Shown: positions 1 to 12,063 of the stretch, one piece after another
Numbering within the stretch: the first letter of the stretch is position 1
How the letters are laid out: each line of letters opens with the position of its first letter
NCBI GenBank assembly: GCA_958430865.1
Contig: CAUDNR010004450.1
Span: 24,804-50,445, forward strand
From: Entrophospora sp. SA101
Lineage: Eukaryota; Glomeromycota; Glomeromycetes; Entrophosporales; Entrophosporaceae
Length of the DNA: 25,642 nucleotides
Direction: 5' to 3'
The notes under the pieces: generated by a model
What the model saw: the letters and a program-made list of their open reading frames with translations, nothing else
What the model was told of the DNA's origin: nothing
Database searches by the model: none
Position numbers and translations under genes: made by a program

Positions 1-1040
1 CACATATGAATTGATCGACAAAGGAGTTCCAATTTTTCTAGATTCGATTTCCAAATTTGGTAATAATCCTGACTGTAATGCTGTGACCCGAAACAGAAAT
101 CAGCCTAGGGTAATTTTATGGTGTGTTTTAGGCTTAAGTTTAGTGTAGGTTCTCTCTCCCGAAACTGTTTAGGGAATTCAAAAAAGATTAAAGTCACAAC
201 ATTGATTCCGAATTTCGATTTTTGCAAGGGCATCTCGATTTCAAAAATTGATATCATGTATGCATGCACAAACCTGTCGCATTTGGTCGCTTTCTCAACA
301 ATTACCATAAAGCTATACCCATATGAAGGCTTATAATATTTTACATCTTCTCAATCGCTCATCAAGTTTATATTGAAAAAAAATATTAGTTTTGAAGTGA
401 TAATTAATGATGCTTTGAATAATTATAGCTTTACATAAATAGCCTCTTTAGATAGAGAAGCCATTTCAAATTCAGAACAAAGGCTTTACGGCTCAAATTC
501 GAATATCAAATATTAAGAAGGAAAGGGCATTCCGTAATCTATCGTCGGATCACTATGCCAGAATTACCTTTAACCTATAATGGTTTTTATATAATATGTT
601 AGAAGGGCATTTAATTAGATAATGATATTTGAATTCATTATATAAAGTTTGTTACACAATTTGCAATTTATATTTTACACATAGAATTCGTAAAATTCTA
701 TATTATTAGTATACGCTGATGTGTATCGTTTGGGGTGTGTGAAATAAATTTTATATTTTCATTTTAATATTGAAGTCTTCAAAAGAAGAAAGAAAGGGTA
801 GGTAGGTAGATAAAGAAGAGTGAATTGACAAAACATTTTTACAAAATTCAAGCAATTTCCTGATTTCGAAATAAATAAATATATATGGTTAAATATATTT
901 GGTTGTAGAATTTGAACCCAGTCTTTCGATAAATGTAATACATTAAGAAAATTAAAGGCAAATATTTCCCAAAATAAATAATTTATCACTCTAGTTGTAA
1001 CGATAAAAAAATGAATAGATAGATGCAAAGACTATTATCA
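1..1040. other. intergenic stretch, no supported gene
   Basis: This AT-rich stretch precedes the 3' end of the kinase gene. Short open frames exist on both strands around 105-336, but they overlap each other antisense, lack recognisable domains and have no plausible splice partners. The first 340 bases are somewhat less AT-rich than the rest and could be an old repeat or gene fragment, which I cannot identify. No tRNA or other RNA gene was recognised. Confidence 0.5.
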
Positions 1041-2968
1041 TTATACAATTGCAATTTTTTGATTGTCTTCATATGTTTCTTCTATTATTAAATTATCAAC
1101 ATCATCAACATTAGCATCACTATCATCGTAATATCCGTCATCTTTCTCAAAATCACTACTAAATCTTTTTGTATCGTTGTCAGCTGAATTGTTCTTCTTA
1201 TTCTTCTCAAGTCTATTGACTGCTTGTACTGCCCCGACTGCTTTACGAAATGTTTTACGAGCATTGAAATTCTCCATAATATCTCCAAACAAATCTATAT
1301 CTGATGTACTTTTACCCGTCAACCATTTATGATGCAATGCTTCTTCTGCTGTAGGTCGTTTGTTTGGATTCAATCTTAACAAATCAAGAATGAAATCTTG
1401 GGCTAATGTTTAAAATTAAAGAAATTGATTGTTAAAATACATGCGTACGAAAAATTTATGAATTAGAATAATTACCATCCTCTGAAACATGTTTCCAATG
1501 ACGTGGTTCAAATTTTATGCGTGCTGTTGTCACTTCTTGAAAAAGTGTTGCATGATCCTCTGAACGAAATGGTGGATAACCACATAATCTGTCAATTAAA
1601 CAACATTCATTTAAGAATTTCAAAAACCAAATTCCTTTGAAAAAATAAATTTAAATATAATTATAATATGTCTACATACAAATAATATGTTATGACTCTG
1701 TCAATGAGATTAAAAAAATTAAATCATTATATTAATTATTTTATTATAATATATAGTTCACCAATAAGAAATGCATACCCAATACTCCAAATATCTACTG
1801 ATTTTGAATATGTCATTCTTTTATGAATTTCTGGTGCTATTTATAATAAATATTAAAATTATTCATTATAATATTACTTGATTAACAATAATCGAATATT
1901 TATGATTAATTACCTGCATAGGCATAAGAACCACAATGTGTGGACATGATATCGTTTTCATGATCTATAATTTTTGATATACTTTATTAATGAATAATGA
2001 TAATAAATAATAATGATGATGAAATTAATTATTTAAAATTATTTATTAAGCATAGTAATAATAATAATAATAATTATTACCCAAAATCAGCAAGAACAAG
2101 TGGTGAATCTTTTGATTTATTTTTATATAATAAGTTTTCAGGCTTTAAATCTAAAAACAAATTCAATTAATAAATTATGCAGATAAATGGATATATTTTA
2201 AAATATTTAAGTATTAATTTATCATTACCTCGATGTACAATATTATGTTCATGAAGATATTTGACAGCTCCAAGTATAGTCTTGAGAATTTCTATAGCAT
2301 CAGATTCTGTAAATTTGCCAACATCAATCAATCTTTCAAATAATTCTCCACCTGTCGCACTTAATAAGGAATAATAGCGGGTAGAGTTGTAGTAGTAGAT
2401 GATAATGATAATGATGATGATAATGATGATGATGATGGTGATGATGATGATAACAATAATAATCAATTAATCGGTTAATTGGTGAGGATACAGTTCAAAT
2501 ACCAGATAGTATTTATCTCTTGATTCGAACCAATCATAAAATTTCACAATATTAGGATGGTCTAGTTTGGATAATATTTCCATTTCTTTGTAAACCATGG
2601 CTTCTTGATTCCTTACTTTACGTTTTTGAATAACTTTTATCGCAACTCTATGGCCTGTAGTTGTTTTTACTGCTTCTTTTACTGACGCATAAGCTCCTGA
2701 ACCTAAAGATATCATTTAAATAAAAACAATTAAATTTAATCGATTAATTAATATATATAATAGTGATGATGATATGAATGGAATTCACGTACCTAATGTT
2801 TTTCCAATTTTATAATATTTCTAATAAATAGTTTTGAAAAAAAAGTAGTTATCATTATTACTATTTTTGCAATTTTTTTCATTTATTGTTAATTCTTACT
2901 TTTTTTTCATGAGATTCTGGTTGTGGTAGTCTATGAAGCGCTGAATCAATAAAATTTTTCACATCCAT
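1041..2968 (-). CDS. calcium/calmodulin-dependent-type serine/threonine protein kinase, 10 exons
   Basis: Predicted exons, in genomic order: 1041-1402, 1476-1588, 1680-1697, 1779-1836, 1914-1981, 2081-2150, 2229-2359, 2492-2702, 2793-2820 and 2900-2968. All junctions are GT-AG and in phase, giving 352 residues. The kinase domain spans about residues 25-283. It has the glycine loop GSGAYASV (33-40), ATP-binding lysine in VAIK (Lys55), helix-C Glu72, HRDLKPEN (122-129), DFG (145-147), APE (170-172) and DIWSIG. The family uses ATP to phosphorylate Ser/Thr after Ca2+/calmodulin binding. After the catalytic domain, the segment around [12 protein letters not shown] resembles the autoinhibitory and calmodulin-binding region of fungal CMK kinases. 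An acidic Asp/Glu-rich tail ends the protein. The activation segment CGSYAYAAPE departs from the usual CGTPGYVAPE. The start is the only ATG fitting the first exon phase. Kinase identity is sure; the CaMK subgroup is likely. Confidence 0.92.
2398..2460. repeat. GAT/AAT trinucleotide microsatellite in a kinase intron
   Basis: An imperfect run of gat and aat triplets lies inside the intron between the exons 2229-2359 and 2492-2702. It is in frame on the minus strand, so it reads as a run of isoleucines if the intron is not removed, but the flanking splice sites restore the conserved kinase sequence [14 protein letters not shown]. Confidence 0.8.
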
Positions 2969-3538
2969 TTTTTTATTAGCTTTTTATTTTTTTATTTTAA
3001 AAAAAAAAGAAAATTTTATATAAATTGACATAATGGATTGTCGAACGTGAATGAAGAATAATAATTTTGTATTACTATTACATCTTACAAATACACACAA
3101 AACAAACTTAATATTAATTAAATAAAATTTTCAAAAAATAAAAAATAAAAAAAAAACAACTATGATGAACTTCGAAGTTTCTATTACCATTGTAATCGGC
3201 AGCTCTACGAATTTCGCATGCTACAACTATATATTAATATATATAATTTATACCCGCTTTGCAATTCTCCACAATAATCACAAAGTATCTAACATTGCCA
3301 TTTCCATCTTGTTTAGGTAATTAAGGTTGAATACCGAAATTAAGAAAAAACAATGACGCAATCAATATATATTGATTTGTTGAACATTCACTTGCAAATT
3401 TTAATAGCAAACTATGGATTTTAGTAATTGCTGCGTCCGAGTTTACATGGTGATTTATATTTATTATTATACACAATGTAAATAAAACCAAATGTAATTG
3501 CTGGCAAAATTTTATTTTTTGATATCTAAAATAAAACG
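2969..3538. promoter_or_regulatory. intergenic region upstream of the kinase gene
   Basis: About 570 bp separate the kinase start codon from the tRNA gene on the same strand, so the region must hold the kinase promoter. It is dominated by A and T runs. I see no distinct TATA element or conserved site. The minus-strand T run at 3533-3536 just after the tRNA is a plausible RNA polymerase III stop. Confidence 0.35.
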
Positions 3539-3611
3539 CGCCCAACGGGGGGATCGAACCCCCAACCTTGAGATTAAGAGTCTCACGCTCTACCAATTGA
3601 GCTAGCCGGGC
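3539..3611 (-). tRNA. tRNA-Lys with anticodon CUU
   Basis: The 73-nt minus-strand sequence folds as a full cloverleaf. The 7-bp acceptor stem pairs GCCCGGC with GTTGGGC, with two G-T pairs. The D stem is GCTC/GAGC, the anticodon stem TGAGA/TCTCA carries loop CTCTTAA, the variable loop is AGGTT, and the T arm is GGGGG-TTCGATC-CCCCC. The anticodon CTT lies at 3576-3578 and reads AAG (Lys). There is no intron and no encoded CCA, as in eukaryotes. The internal A box (TAGCTCAATTGG) and B box (GGTTCGATCCC) of the RNA polymerase III promoter are intact, and TTTT follows at 3533-3536. Confidence 0.97.
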
Positions 3612-4264
3612 TAATTCAGAAGAATTTTCTTTTTTTAAGGTTCTAAAAATTTCTATAATTTCACAGTAAAATTTCTAGAAGCTCAAACGTTTTAATTTCT
3701 TTTTTGATATATAGTCTACCTGATTGCCGTCTTCAAAATTACGTTTTTTCTTTTATATTTGAATCTTAATTTAATTTATTTCTTCAACTTTTTACATCAT
3801 CATTCTTCTTTCCACTTTTAGAATTATGAAAGCAAGCAAAGATCTACAAGATCGCCTGACAATACCTGTTTTTAATATATACCAAGTATAAAATTTTATT
3901 TAGTCATCACCCACTTGCACATTATTTAAATATTAAACACGATATAATAAATCCATGTCTATGAAGAAGGTAATAAGTGGATCAAATAGAAAAGTTCCTT
4001 TCTGATTAAACGAGGACAACAAGTTCCGAGCCCTGTAACGTTATTTATTTTTAAAATAAGTAAAATATTTTAATTAACCAAAGATTAGATGTAGGCAGAA
4101 AACATCCAATGAAAAAGGCCCTTTACAAATAAGCTTGTACGTGAGATACATAGTAGATTTTTTAACAAAAAAAAAGATAATAACGACAGAGATACTTTAG
4201 ATTATCAAGACAAAAAAAGAAAAAGTCTCAAATTGGACACAATATTATTAGATATTTCGTGTAT
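3612..4264. other. intergenic stretch without recognised content
   Basis: AT-rich sequence lies between the tRNA and the degraded tract further right. No open frame of note, RNA gene or repeat was recognised on either strand. Confidence 0.5.
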
Positions 4265-5069
4265 ATGATCAGCAACAAGATGTTGTTAATTTGTAGCCTA
4301 GATGATTTTTTCTTAACATTGCTAAAGCTGGTTTTTTGAGCACCTGTCACATAATGTGTCTAGTCTTGGTGCATCTGCCTAACAACTCTAATAGAGGTTC
4401 ACTAAATTGGGTGGAAGGAGCAGTAGTTGAATATGAGGACTAAGTTGGGGTTGGAATTGTGTGGACTCGGGACTGGAGTTACGAAACATTGGTTATGGTA
4501 AAGATTAATTCATGCTGATTATGAGTGAATATCATATCTAATATTTCCAAAAAGAATTGCAATTTATTATCTTACCAATAAGAATGACACAACGACCCTT
4601 TTTATAATATCTAAACAAATTGGACTTGATTAAATTGTTTTGTCATTGATATTGATTAATTTCCTTTATTAATTATAATTAAATGCACGCACATATATAT
4701 ATTATATATTTATAAGATCTTTCTTTACCATGATAATTGGAATTTTGTGCATTATCGTTGTTGTTGTTGCTGCTGCTGTTGTTATGATTAATAGTATGTA
4801 AAGTGTTAGACCTAGATCTAATTAATTTAAGATCTAGACTTGATGGCCGTTATTATTGTTAATAACAATGCTGTTGCCTCCGTGAAAATTTGATAACTCG
4901 GAAAAATCAATTGTCATTAACTCGGAAGATAATATCTGATGGATTAGAAGAACATTGAATCATTTCGATTTCTTAAAGAAGTAGCAGCGTTATCATTTGA
5001 AGAATTGTTATCATAATCATCATAATCATAAAGACCTCTAGGTGAAGTAAAACGGGTTTGTCTCAACAT
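4265..5069 (-). pseudogene. degraded coding-like tract with a Ser/Asn-rich product
   Basis: The minus strand shows several coding-like pieces that cannot be joined without crossing stops or frame changes. From an ATG at 5069 a 41-residue frame begins MLRQTRFTSPRGLYDYDDYD and ends at 4944. Further pieces follow in other frames, including one with HNNSSSNNNNDN near 4750-4800. Around 4270-4560 one frame stays coding-like through several stops (for example TTAPSTQFSEPLLELLGR and QVLKKPALAMLRKNHLG). The codon-like texture and broken frames suggest an old gene remnant, but I recognise no family, and chance low-complexity sequence is a real alternative. It is also possible that two unrelated remnants are present. 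Confidence 0.3.
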
Positions 5070-5314
5070 TTATTTGGTAATTGGTAGAATAGAATATATT
5101 ATTCGTAAACAATCTTTTTTTTTTATTTATTGTAATAACGTACGTGATGAATGTTTGAAAAAAAAACATGAAAATTAAAGAAAAAGAAAAAGTACAATTG
5201 AAAGAAATTTACGAATTTTAAACCATTGATATTTTTTTTTTGTTAGATTTTAATTCTTAAAAAAAGTGTTGGTGACAAAATTTGATTTTCAATGTCAAAT
5301 ATTTATTTATTTAC

Positions 5315-6652
5315 TTATTTTTTTCCAACAATAGGAGAATCTTCTTTACTAGCGTATTCAGTCCAACTCCCATCATAAACAGAAAGTTTTTTTGCTCCCA
5401 ATTTTTCTAAAGCAACATACAATATAGATGCAGTTATACCGCTACCACAACTTAATACGATAGGTTTTTCTAGATCAATTGATTTTGACTCGATCAATTT
5501 TTTCAATGAATCATCATCCAATAATGTTCGTTTGGTTTTTGGATCAATCACTTTATCGAAAGGTAATGATATTGAATATGGCATATGTCCACTAGGTAAT
5601 CCAGGTCTTGGTTCTATTTAATATAAATTTTAATTTTTTCGATCATATTTTCATTTATTATTTTTATTATTATTATTATTTTACCTGGAGCTATCCCATT
5701 AAATCTAATATAAACAAAAAATGAATAATCAATGATTTTTCAATAATAAAATTTAATTAATAATAATAAAAGTCACCTTGGTTCAGGTCTTGCATCAATT
5801 AGTTGTTCATAATTTGGTGAATCAGGTCCTTCTTTAATATTCTTTCTTATTTGTTCATAAGTTCTTATAAGGTCAGTTCTTACTTCTGGTATTTTATAAA
5901 CTTTAGGCTAAAAAAATTTTATTATTATCAAATTATCAATTAAGCCATTATTTATTTATTTATTTATTTATTTGCTTATTTACTTTAAATGAAGGTAGTC
6001 CGTTATCTAATGGCTTATTTTCATCAATCCATTTTTGTAATCCACCTTCCAACAAAGACACTTTTGCATGATTAAAAACCTTTTTTTTAAAAAAAGATTT
6101 TTTTTTAATAATAATAATTATAAAATAATAATAATAATGAAATGATAATAACTTTACTTTAAGAGTCCAGTAAATTCTTGGGCTAGAAAATACTCCAATA
6201 GCATCATAACAAATTATATAATCAGTTTCAGAAATTCCCAATTTACCTTTTTTTTAAAAAAAAAAGCCCGCCAAATTTATCAAATAAATTATTCAAATAA
6301 ATTTGTTTTTAAAAAGATCAAGGTATTAATTACCCATAGCTTCAGCAAATTTTTCAGCTGATGGTAACATATGTGGTAACGTCGTATCATTATCTTTAAT
6401 TGTATCTATTCCAAAAAACCTTGCATTCTATAATAATGATAATAATTGATTATTACAGGAAAAAAATTTTTTTTCCCAAAATAAACTTATAAAAATTACT
6501 TTGATTCTTTTATCCAAATATTCTTTATGTGGATCTTTATTAGCATTTGGCATATACCATGATCCATCAACTGGTATAACTGTATCATCAATATTTTCAG
6601 CAAGCCAATCTGTGCTAACAGAGTCAAATGTATTTTGCGAAATTGAAAACAT
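5315..6652 (-). CDS. 3-mercaptopyruvate sulfurtransferase (double rhodanese), 7 exons
   Basis: Exons in genomic order: 5315-5613, 5685-5704, 5777-5907, 5984-6079, 6158-6246, 6334-6427 and 6500-6652. All are in phase and encode 293 residues, close to the family's usual length. The enzyme family moves sulfur from 3-mercaptopyruvate to thiols such as thioredoxin, in the cytosol or mitochondria; yeast Tum1 also feeds tRNA thiolation. Two rhodanese repeats are present. The N-terminal one is non-catalytic (STDWLAENIDDTVIPVDGSW, then YDAIGVFSSPRIYWTL and LLEGGLQKW). The C-terminal one carries LIDARPEPRFNG and the active loop CGSGITA with the catalytic Cys250. CGSGxTA is typical of mercaptopyruvate rather than thiosulfate enzymes. 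The ATG at 6652 starts directly before the first rhodanese motif. An in-frame ATG at 6736 would add 28 residues. A homopolymer-rich sequence surrounds several splice acceptors. Confidence 0.93.
5947..5972. repeat. TTTA tetranucleotide run in a sulfurtransferase intron
   Basis: Several consecutive TTTA units lie in the intron between exons 5777-5907 and 5984-6079. This is a simple microsatellite with no evident function. Confidence 0.75.
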
Positions 6653-7287
6653 TTTTTTTCTAATCAAAAAACTATTTGATACTATTTGGATGTTTAGGAT
6701 TAATTTATTAATATACAAAAACATTAAAATTTTCAATTTTTTAGATCTTTCATTTATTTATACCATTTTTGAATATATTAGAACTTTTAGATAATGATAA
6801 TGATGTAAAATTTCTTTGGATAATGTACATTATTTAATAATTTGGAAAATTTGAAAGATGAAAGATCGTGTAACATTTTAAATTTTATCTTCATTAAAGA
6901 AAATTTCGCAAAGAAATTTTTTTTTATCTTATTTTATTAAGGACAAAAATAAAATAATAATAAATATAATTGAAAATTAATGAATATTGATGAATAAATA
7001 GAATAAATAAATAATAATGAATTATATTGTTATAATTATAAAATATACGAAAAAGAGGTGGGACAATTAATTACGAGTGTTGGGGCATTGAAAAAAAAAA
7101 AAAAATAAATCAAATTATTCTTTTTTTTTAAAAATGAAAGAAAAAAAGTTTGTTTTGTGATTTTTTTGTGTGTATAAAAAAATTTAATTTTTTTTTGTGT
7201 GTGTATATAAATTTAATTTTTTTTTGTGTATATAAAAATTTTAATTTTTTTTATGTGTATATATAAAAATGTTTTAAAAAAATCTAA
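6653..7287. other. intergenic AT-rich stretch with tandem repeats
   Basis: This gap holds the promoter side of the sulfurtransferase gene and the 3' flank of the seven-segment membrane protein. It has almost no G or C, long A and T runs and the tandem repeat listed separately at 7161-7270. No RNA gene or open frame is credible here. Confidence 0.5.
7161..7270. repeat. four imperfect tandem units of about 28 bp
   Basis: The block repeats the pattern T-run, gtgtgtatataaa, then atttaa about four times with small length changes in the T run and the GT/TA part. It lies 20-130 bp past the stop codon of the membrane protein gene, so it may be transcribed as part of its 3' end. Confidence 0.7.
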
Positions 7288-9125
7288 TTAAATATAAGAA
7301 TAATTTATTCTCATTGGAGTTGAATTTATTGGTGAATTTAAAGAACTTGTTGTTGTAGCAAATGAAGATCTACCACCATTATTATTACGGTAAATATCAT
7401 TTCTGCTAATATTATTGCTGCTAATATCATTTCTGCTATTATTACTTCTAAGATCGTTACTGCTAATATTATTACTTCTAATATTATTACTAAGGTTGCC
7501 ATTGCCGTTATTACCACCACTACCGCCATAATGATTATGATGATACATTGTAGACAAGATCACAGGTGGAGGCAATAATAGTAAAGGAGATTCTGAATCA
7601 GTTGAAGGATCTCTCGTATGAACAGCTATTGTCTCAATTGATTCTCTTGGTGGAAGTGGATTATTTGTTGATATGGAAGAAGTAATATTATTTTCAAAAC
7701 CTATTTCATATTTATTATGAACTGTCATTTCACTATTTAAAATAAAATAAAATAAAAATTAATATTTTCCTTCTTTAACTAATTTAACTAATAAATAAAT
7801 CAAGATTAAATAAATTTACTAATTACCCATATGCTATTCCTGCCATTACAGCAACGTTTACTAGCATTGGAAATAAATTAGTAAATGCAGCAAATACTTT
7901 ATTACTGATTAGGTTTTCATATAATTGTTTGCAGAAGATTGCAGAAGCAGCCAATATTATTCCTAAAATTATTATAGAAGAAATAAATGACATATTTATT
8001 ATACGCATCTAGATTTATTATAGAAAAATAAAATTTTTTCATTAGTAAATATGTAATTTTTGGGTAAGCAATAACATTTACTATTGTTGGTAACTACCTT
8101 GCGGACACTACGTTTTAATCTTTTATGTTTAATTTCCAATTCTAATCCTGATAGACTATGAGTAGTATTACGAGAATTTTTTGATTTAATATGACTTTGA
8201 TAATCATTTACACCTTCCAATAAGTGTATACCTTCACTTGCTATACTGATCAATTTACTACCATATATTATGTATCCAAATGACATCAAGAAGCAACAAA
8301 TTGCAAAAACACTAAACTCAACAGATTTCAAAACGTATGCTATCACTATTGAATTTGGGTTGGTTTCCAAATAGCCGATGAAAAATGAGCATGTTGTGAG
8401 TGTAATTCCTATTGTGAATATATAACAAAAGTAGATGATAGTTGTGTTTTGAAGACTTGGTAGGTAAAGTGTTTTATATTCTGGATTTTGTCGATAGAAA
8501 TGCATTCTTGGTATTGTTCTTAATATACCGGCTAAATATGTTGTTACTGATATTGAACCCAATAACCAAGAAACGGTAAATAACATTTCTCGCAATATCA
8601 TATTTTTCGGAAAGTAATCATATATCAATATGAAACAATCAAGCACTCGTACTGTGTAATTATCATAAACGAAATGGAAAAGATAATTATTGTTATTAAC
8701 ACTTTTTAAATGGTTTTTTAGTGACAATAATAATATTTTGTTACTTACACATGCCCCAAAATATTTGAGTGAAAAGAAATCCTTCCATTGCCAAAAACCC
8801 TTTTATACAAAATAATTTTGCCTCTGGTTTACTGTATTTACGCCATGATAATAGTCCAACTGCACATAGAAATACTATTAATGATAAATATATTGTTATA
8901 TTATATATTATTTGGTAATAATTTTGGTCTACACAATTTGAAATTGTCACTGTCCATCTAAAAAAATTTTCGAAAAATGTTTATATTAATATGGGTCGTT
9001 TTACAACAGCTTAAAAAGATACCCCATTAAACTATTGTACTACATAACAAAAAATCCGCCTATATCAACTATATTAATACTTACTCGCAATTTGGTAATG
9101 GATTCTTCTTCCCTGAGGAGTCCAT
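7288..9125 (-). CDS. seven-transmembrane receptor-like protein, 5 exons
   Basis: Exons in genomic order: 7288-7732, 7827-8008, 8098-8701, 8751-8957 and 9085-9125, in phase, 492 residues. The first exon supplies only 41 nt starting MDSSGKKNPLPNCE. Hydrophobic segments fall near residues 28-51, 63-82 (weak), 117-143, 169-193, 201-229, 291-310 and 321-344, which makes seven. A short N-terminus with an NIT sequon precedes the first. A long basic loop (about 230-290, with KHKRLKRSVRK) lies between segments five and six. A Ser/Asn-rich tail of about 150 residues follows the last. This layout is that of a G-protein-coupled receptor, with the long loop and tail inside the cell, but I see no family motif, so the ligand and class are unknown. 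The junction between 8751 and 8701 uses donor GTGTAAGT; moving it 2 nt to GTAAGT breaks the frame. Confidence 0.8.
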
Positions 9126-10078
9126 TATTATATTATTTATTATTTTATTATTTACAATTATATATAAAAAAAGGAATTATCAAAACCCTATATGATGATA
9201 TATGGTGGAATTTCCAAAAAAATTTCTTTGGAAAATGCTCTCTTCTATATATACACACACAAAAAAATATTATTATCGATAATATCGATAAAAAAAGATG
9301 ATAATTTATTAAATAATAATAGAAATTAATTGTCCAAAGAAAAAAAAAAAAACAATTTTTTGTAGCAACGCCCAATTTATATGAAATTTTTTTTTGTTAC
9401 TTTTTTGAGATCCGTATATGTGCTAGTTCGTACAATGTCGTGTCTGTTGTGTTTTGTGTTTTACTATTTCTTTATGTGACGTTTTATGGACATTTATTTA
9501 CTTATTTAACACATTCTTTGTGACTTAAACAATGATAATTATGGTATTATTAATATTAATAATTTCTATTATTTTTGTTTACAATAAATAAGTTTCAAAA
9601 TGTACACAAGCTGGAATTGCCAAAACAATAAATAAAACAATGCTGAATAAAACTTTATGGAGATTTTATTCAAAAATAGTTTTAAAAATAGAAATTTTCT
9701 CCAAAGAATAATCCTTGTGTGAATGGATTAAAATTTATTGCGCGAAACTACAATTTTGGTATTATTGTAAAAATCATGTGACTTATACGAAACAATATTA
9801 ACATTAAAGGTAAAAAATGATAATTCGTTGTAATAAGTGTCAGCCGACTATATTAATTTAATATTAATACTGGTTTTTGCCAATGATTATATCAGGGTTG
9901 GCCGCAGTCAAATCTAACACACCGGCGATAACGTGACATACCAACATAATTTTGTGAAAATGAAATTAGCCAGTTAAAAGGAATTTCGCATCTTAACACC
10001 CTTGGCACCTCTTGGCAAGGCCAATAAAAAGTTGAGTTGCAAAAAATTTATTTTTTATTTTTATTTATTAATAAAATT
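9126..10078. promoter_or_regulatory. intergenic region upstream of the seven-segment membrane protein
   Basis: About 950 bp lie between two minus-strand genes and must include the membrane protein promoter. The stretch 9890-10030 is noticeably richer in G and C and holds the repeated word cttggca (twice within 9998-10017). I recognise no gene, RNA or known site. Open frames near 9035-9375 are antisense shadows of A/T-rich sequence. Confidence 0.4.
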
Positions 10079-11830
<1,752 letters not shown>

Positions 11831-12063
11831 GATAATAAAAATTAATTAATTATTATAATAAATATTAAATAATTCTAATTTATTCAATTTATTTTTTATT
11901 TTTTTATAAGAAAAAATTTTTTTATTAAAACGGTAGCACAACTTAAACGAAAAAAATTTTTTATCATTGATTGATTGCATCTAATTTTCAAATTTTTTTG
12001 ATATTGAAGTGCCTTTTACAGTCTAGTTTAAACACAATTTTTAATAAATTTTAAATATTATAT
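11831..12063. promoter_or_regulatory. SAH1: short upstream region of the SAH hydrolase gene
   Basis: This roughly 230-bp AT-rich gap separates the SAH1 start codon from the truncated end of the TBCE remnant. It must hold the proximal SAH1 promoter. I searched its minus strand for the missing end of the TBCE ubiquitin-like domain and found nothing that resembles it. Confidence 0.4.

Noticed and set aside
105..336. Overlapping open frames on both strands at the left edge
   Set aside because: They are antisense shadows of each other with no domain, no splice partner and no codon texture that favours one strand.
900..925. tRNA-like B box on the minus strand (GGTTCAAATTC)
   Set aside because: No matching acceptor, D or anticodon stems could be found around it.
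3321..3596. 91-residue minus-strand open frame over the tRNA
   Set aside because: It overlaps the tRNA-Lys gene body, which is certain from its cloverleaf; the translated protein has no recognisable feature.
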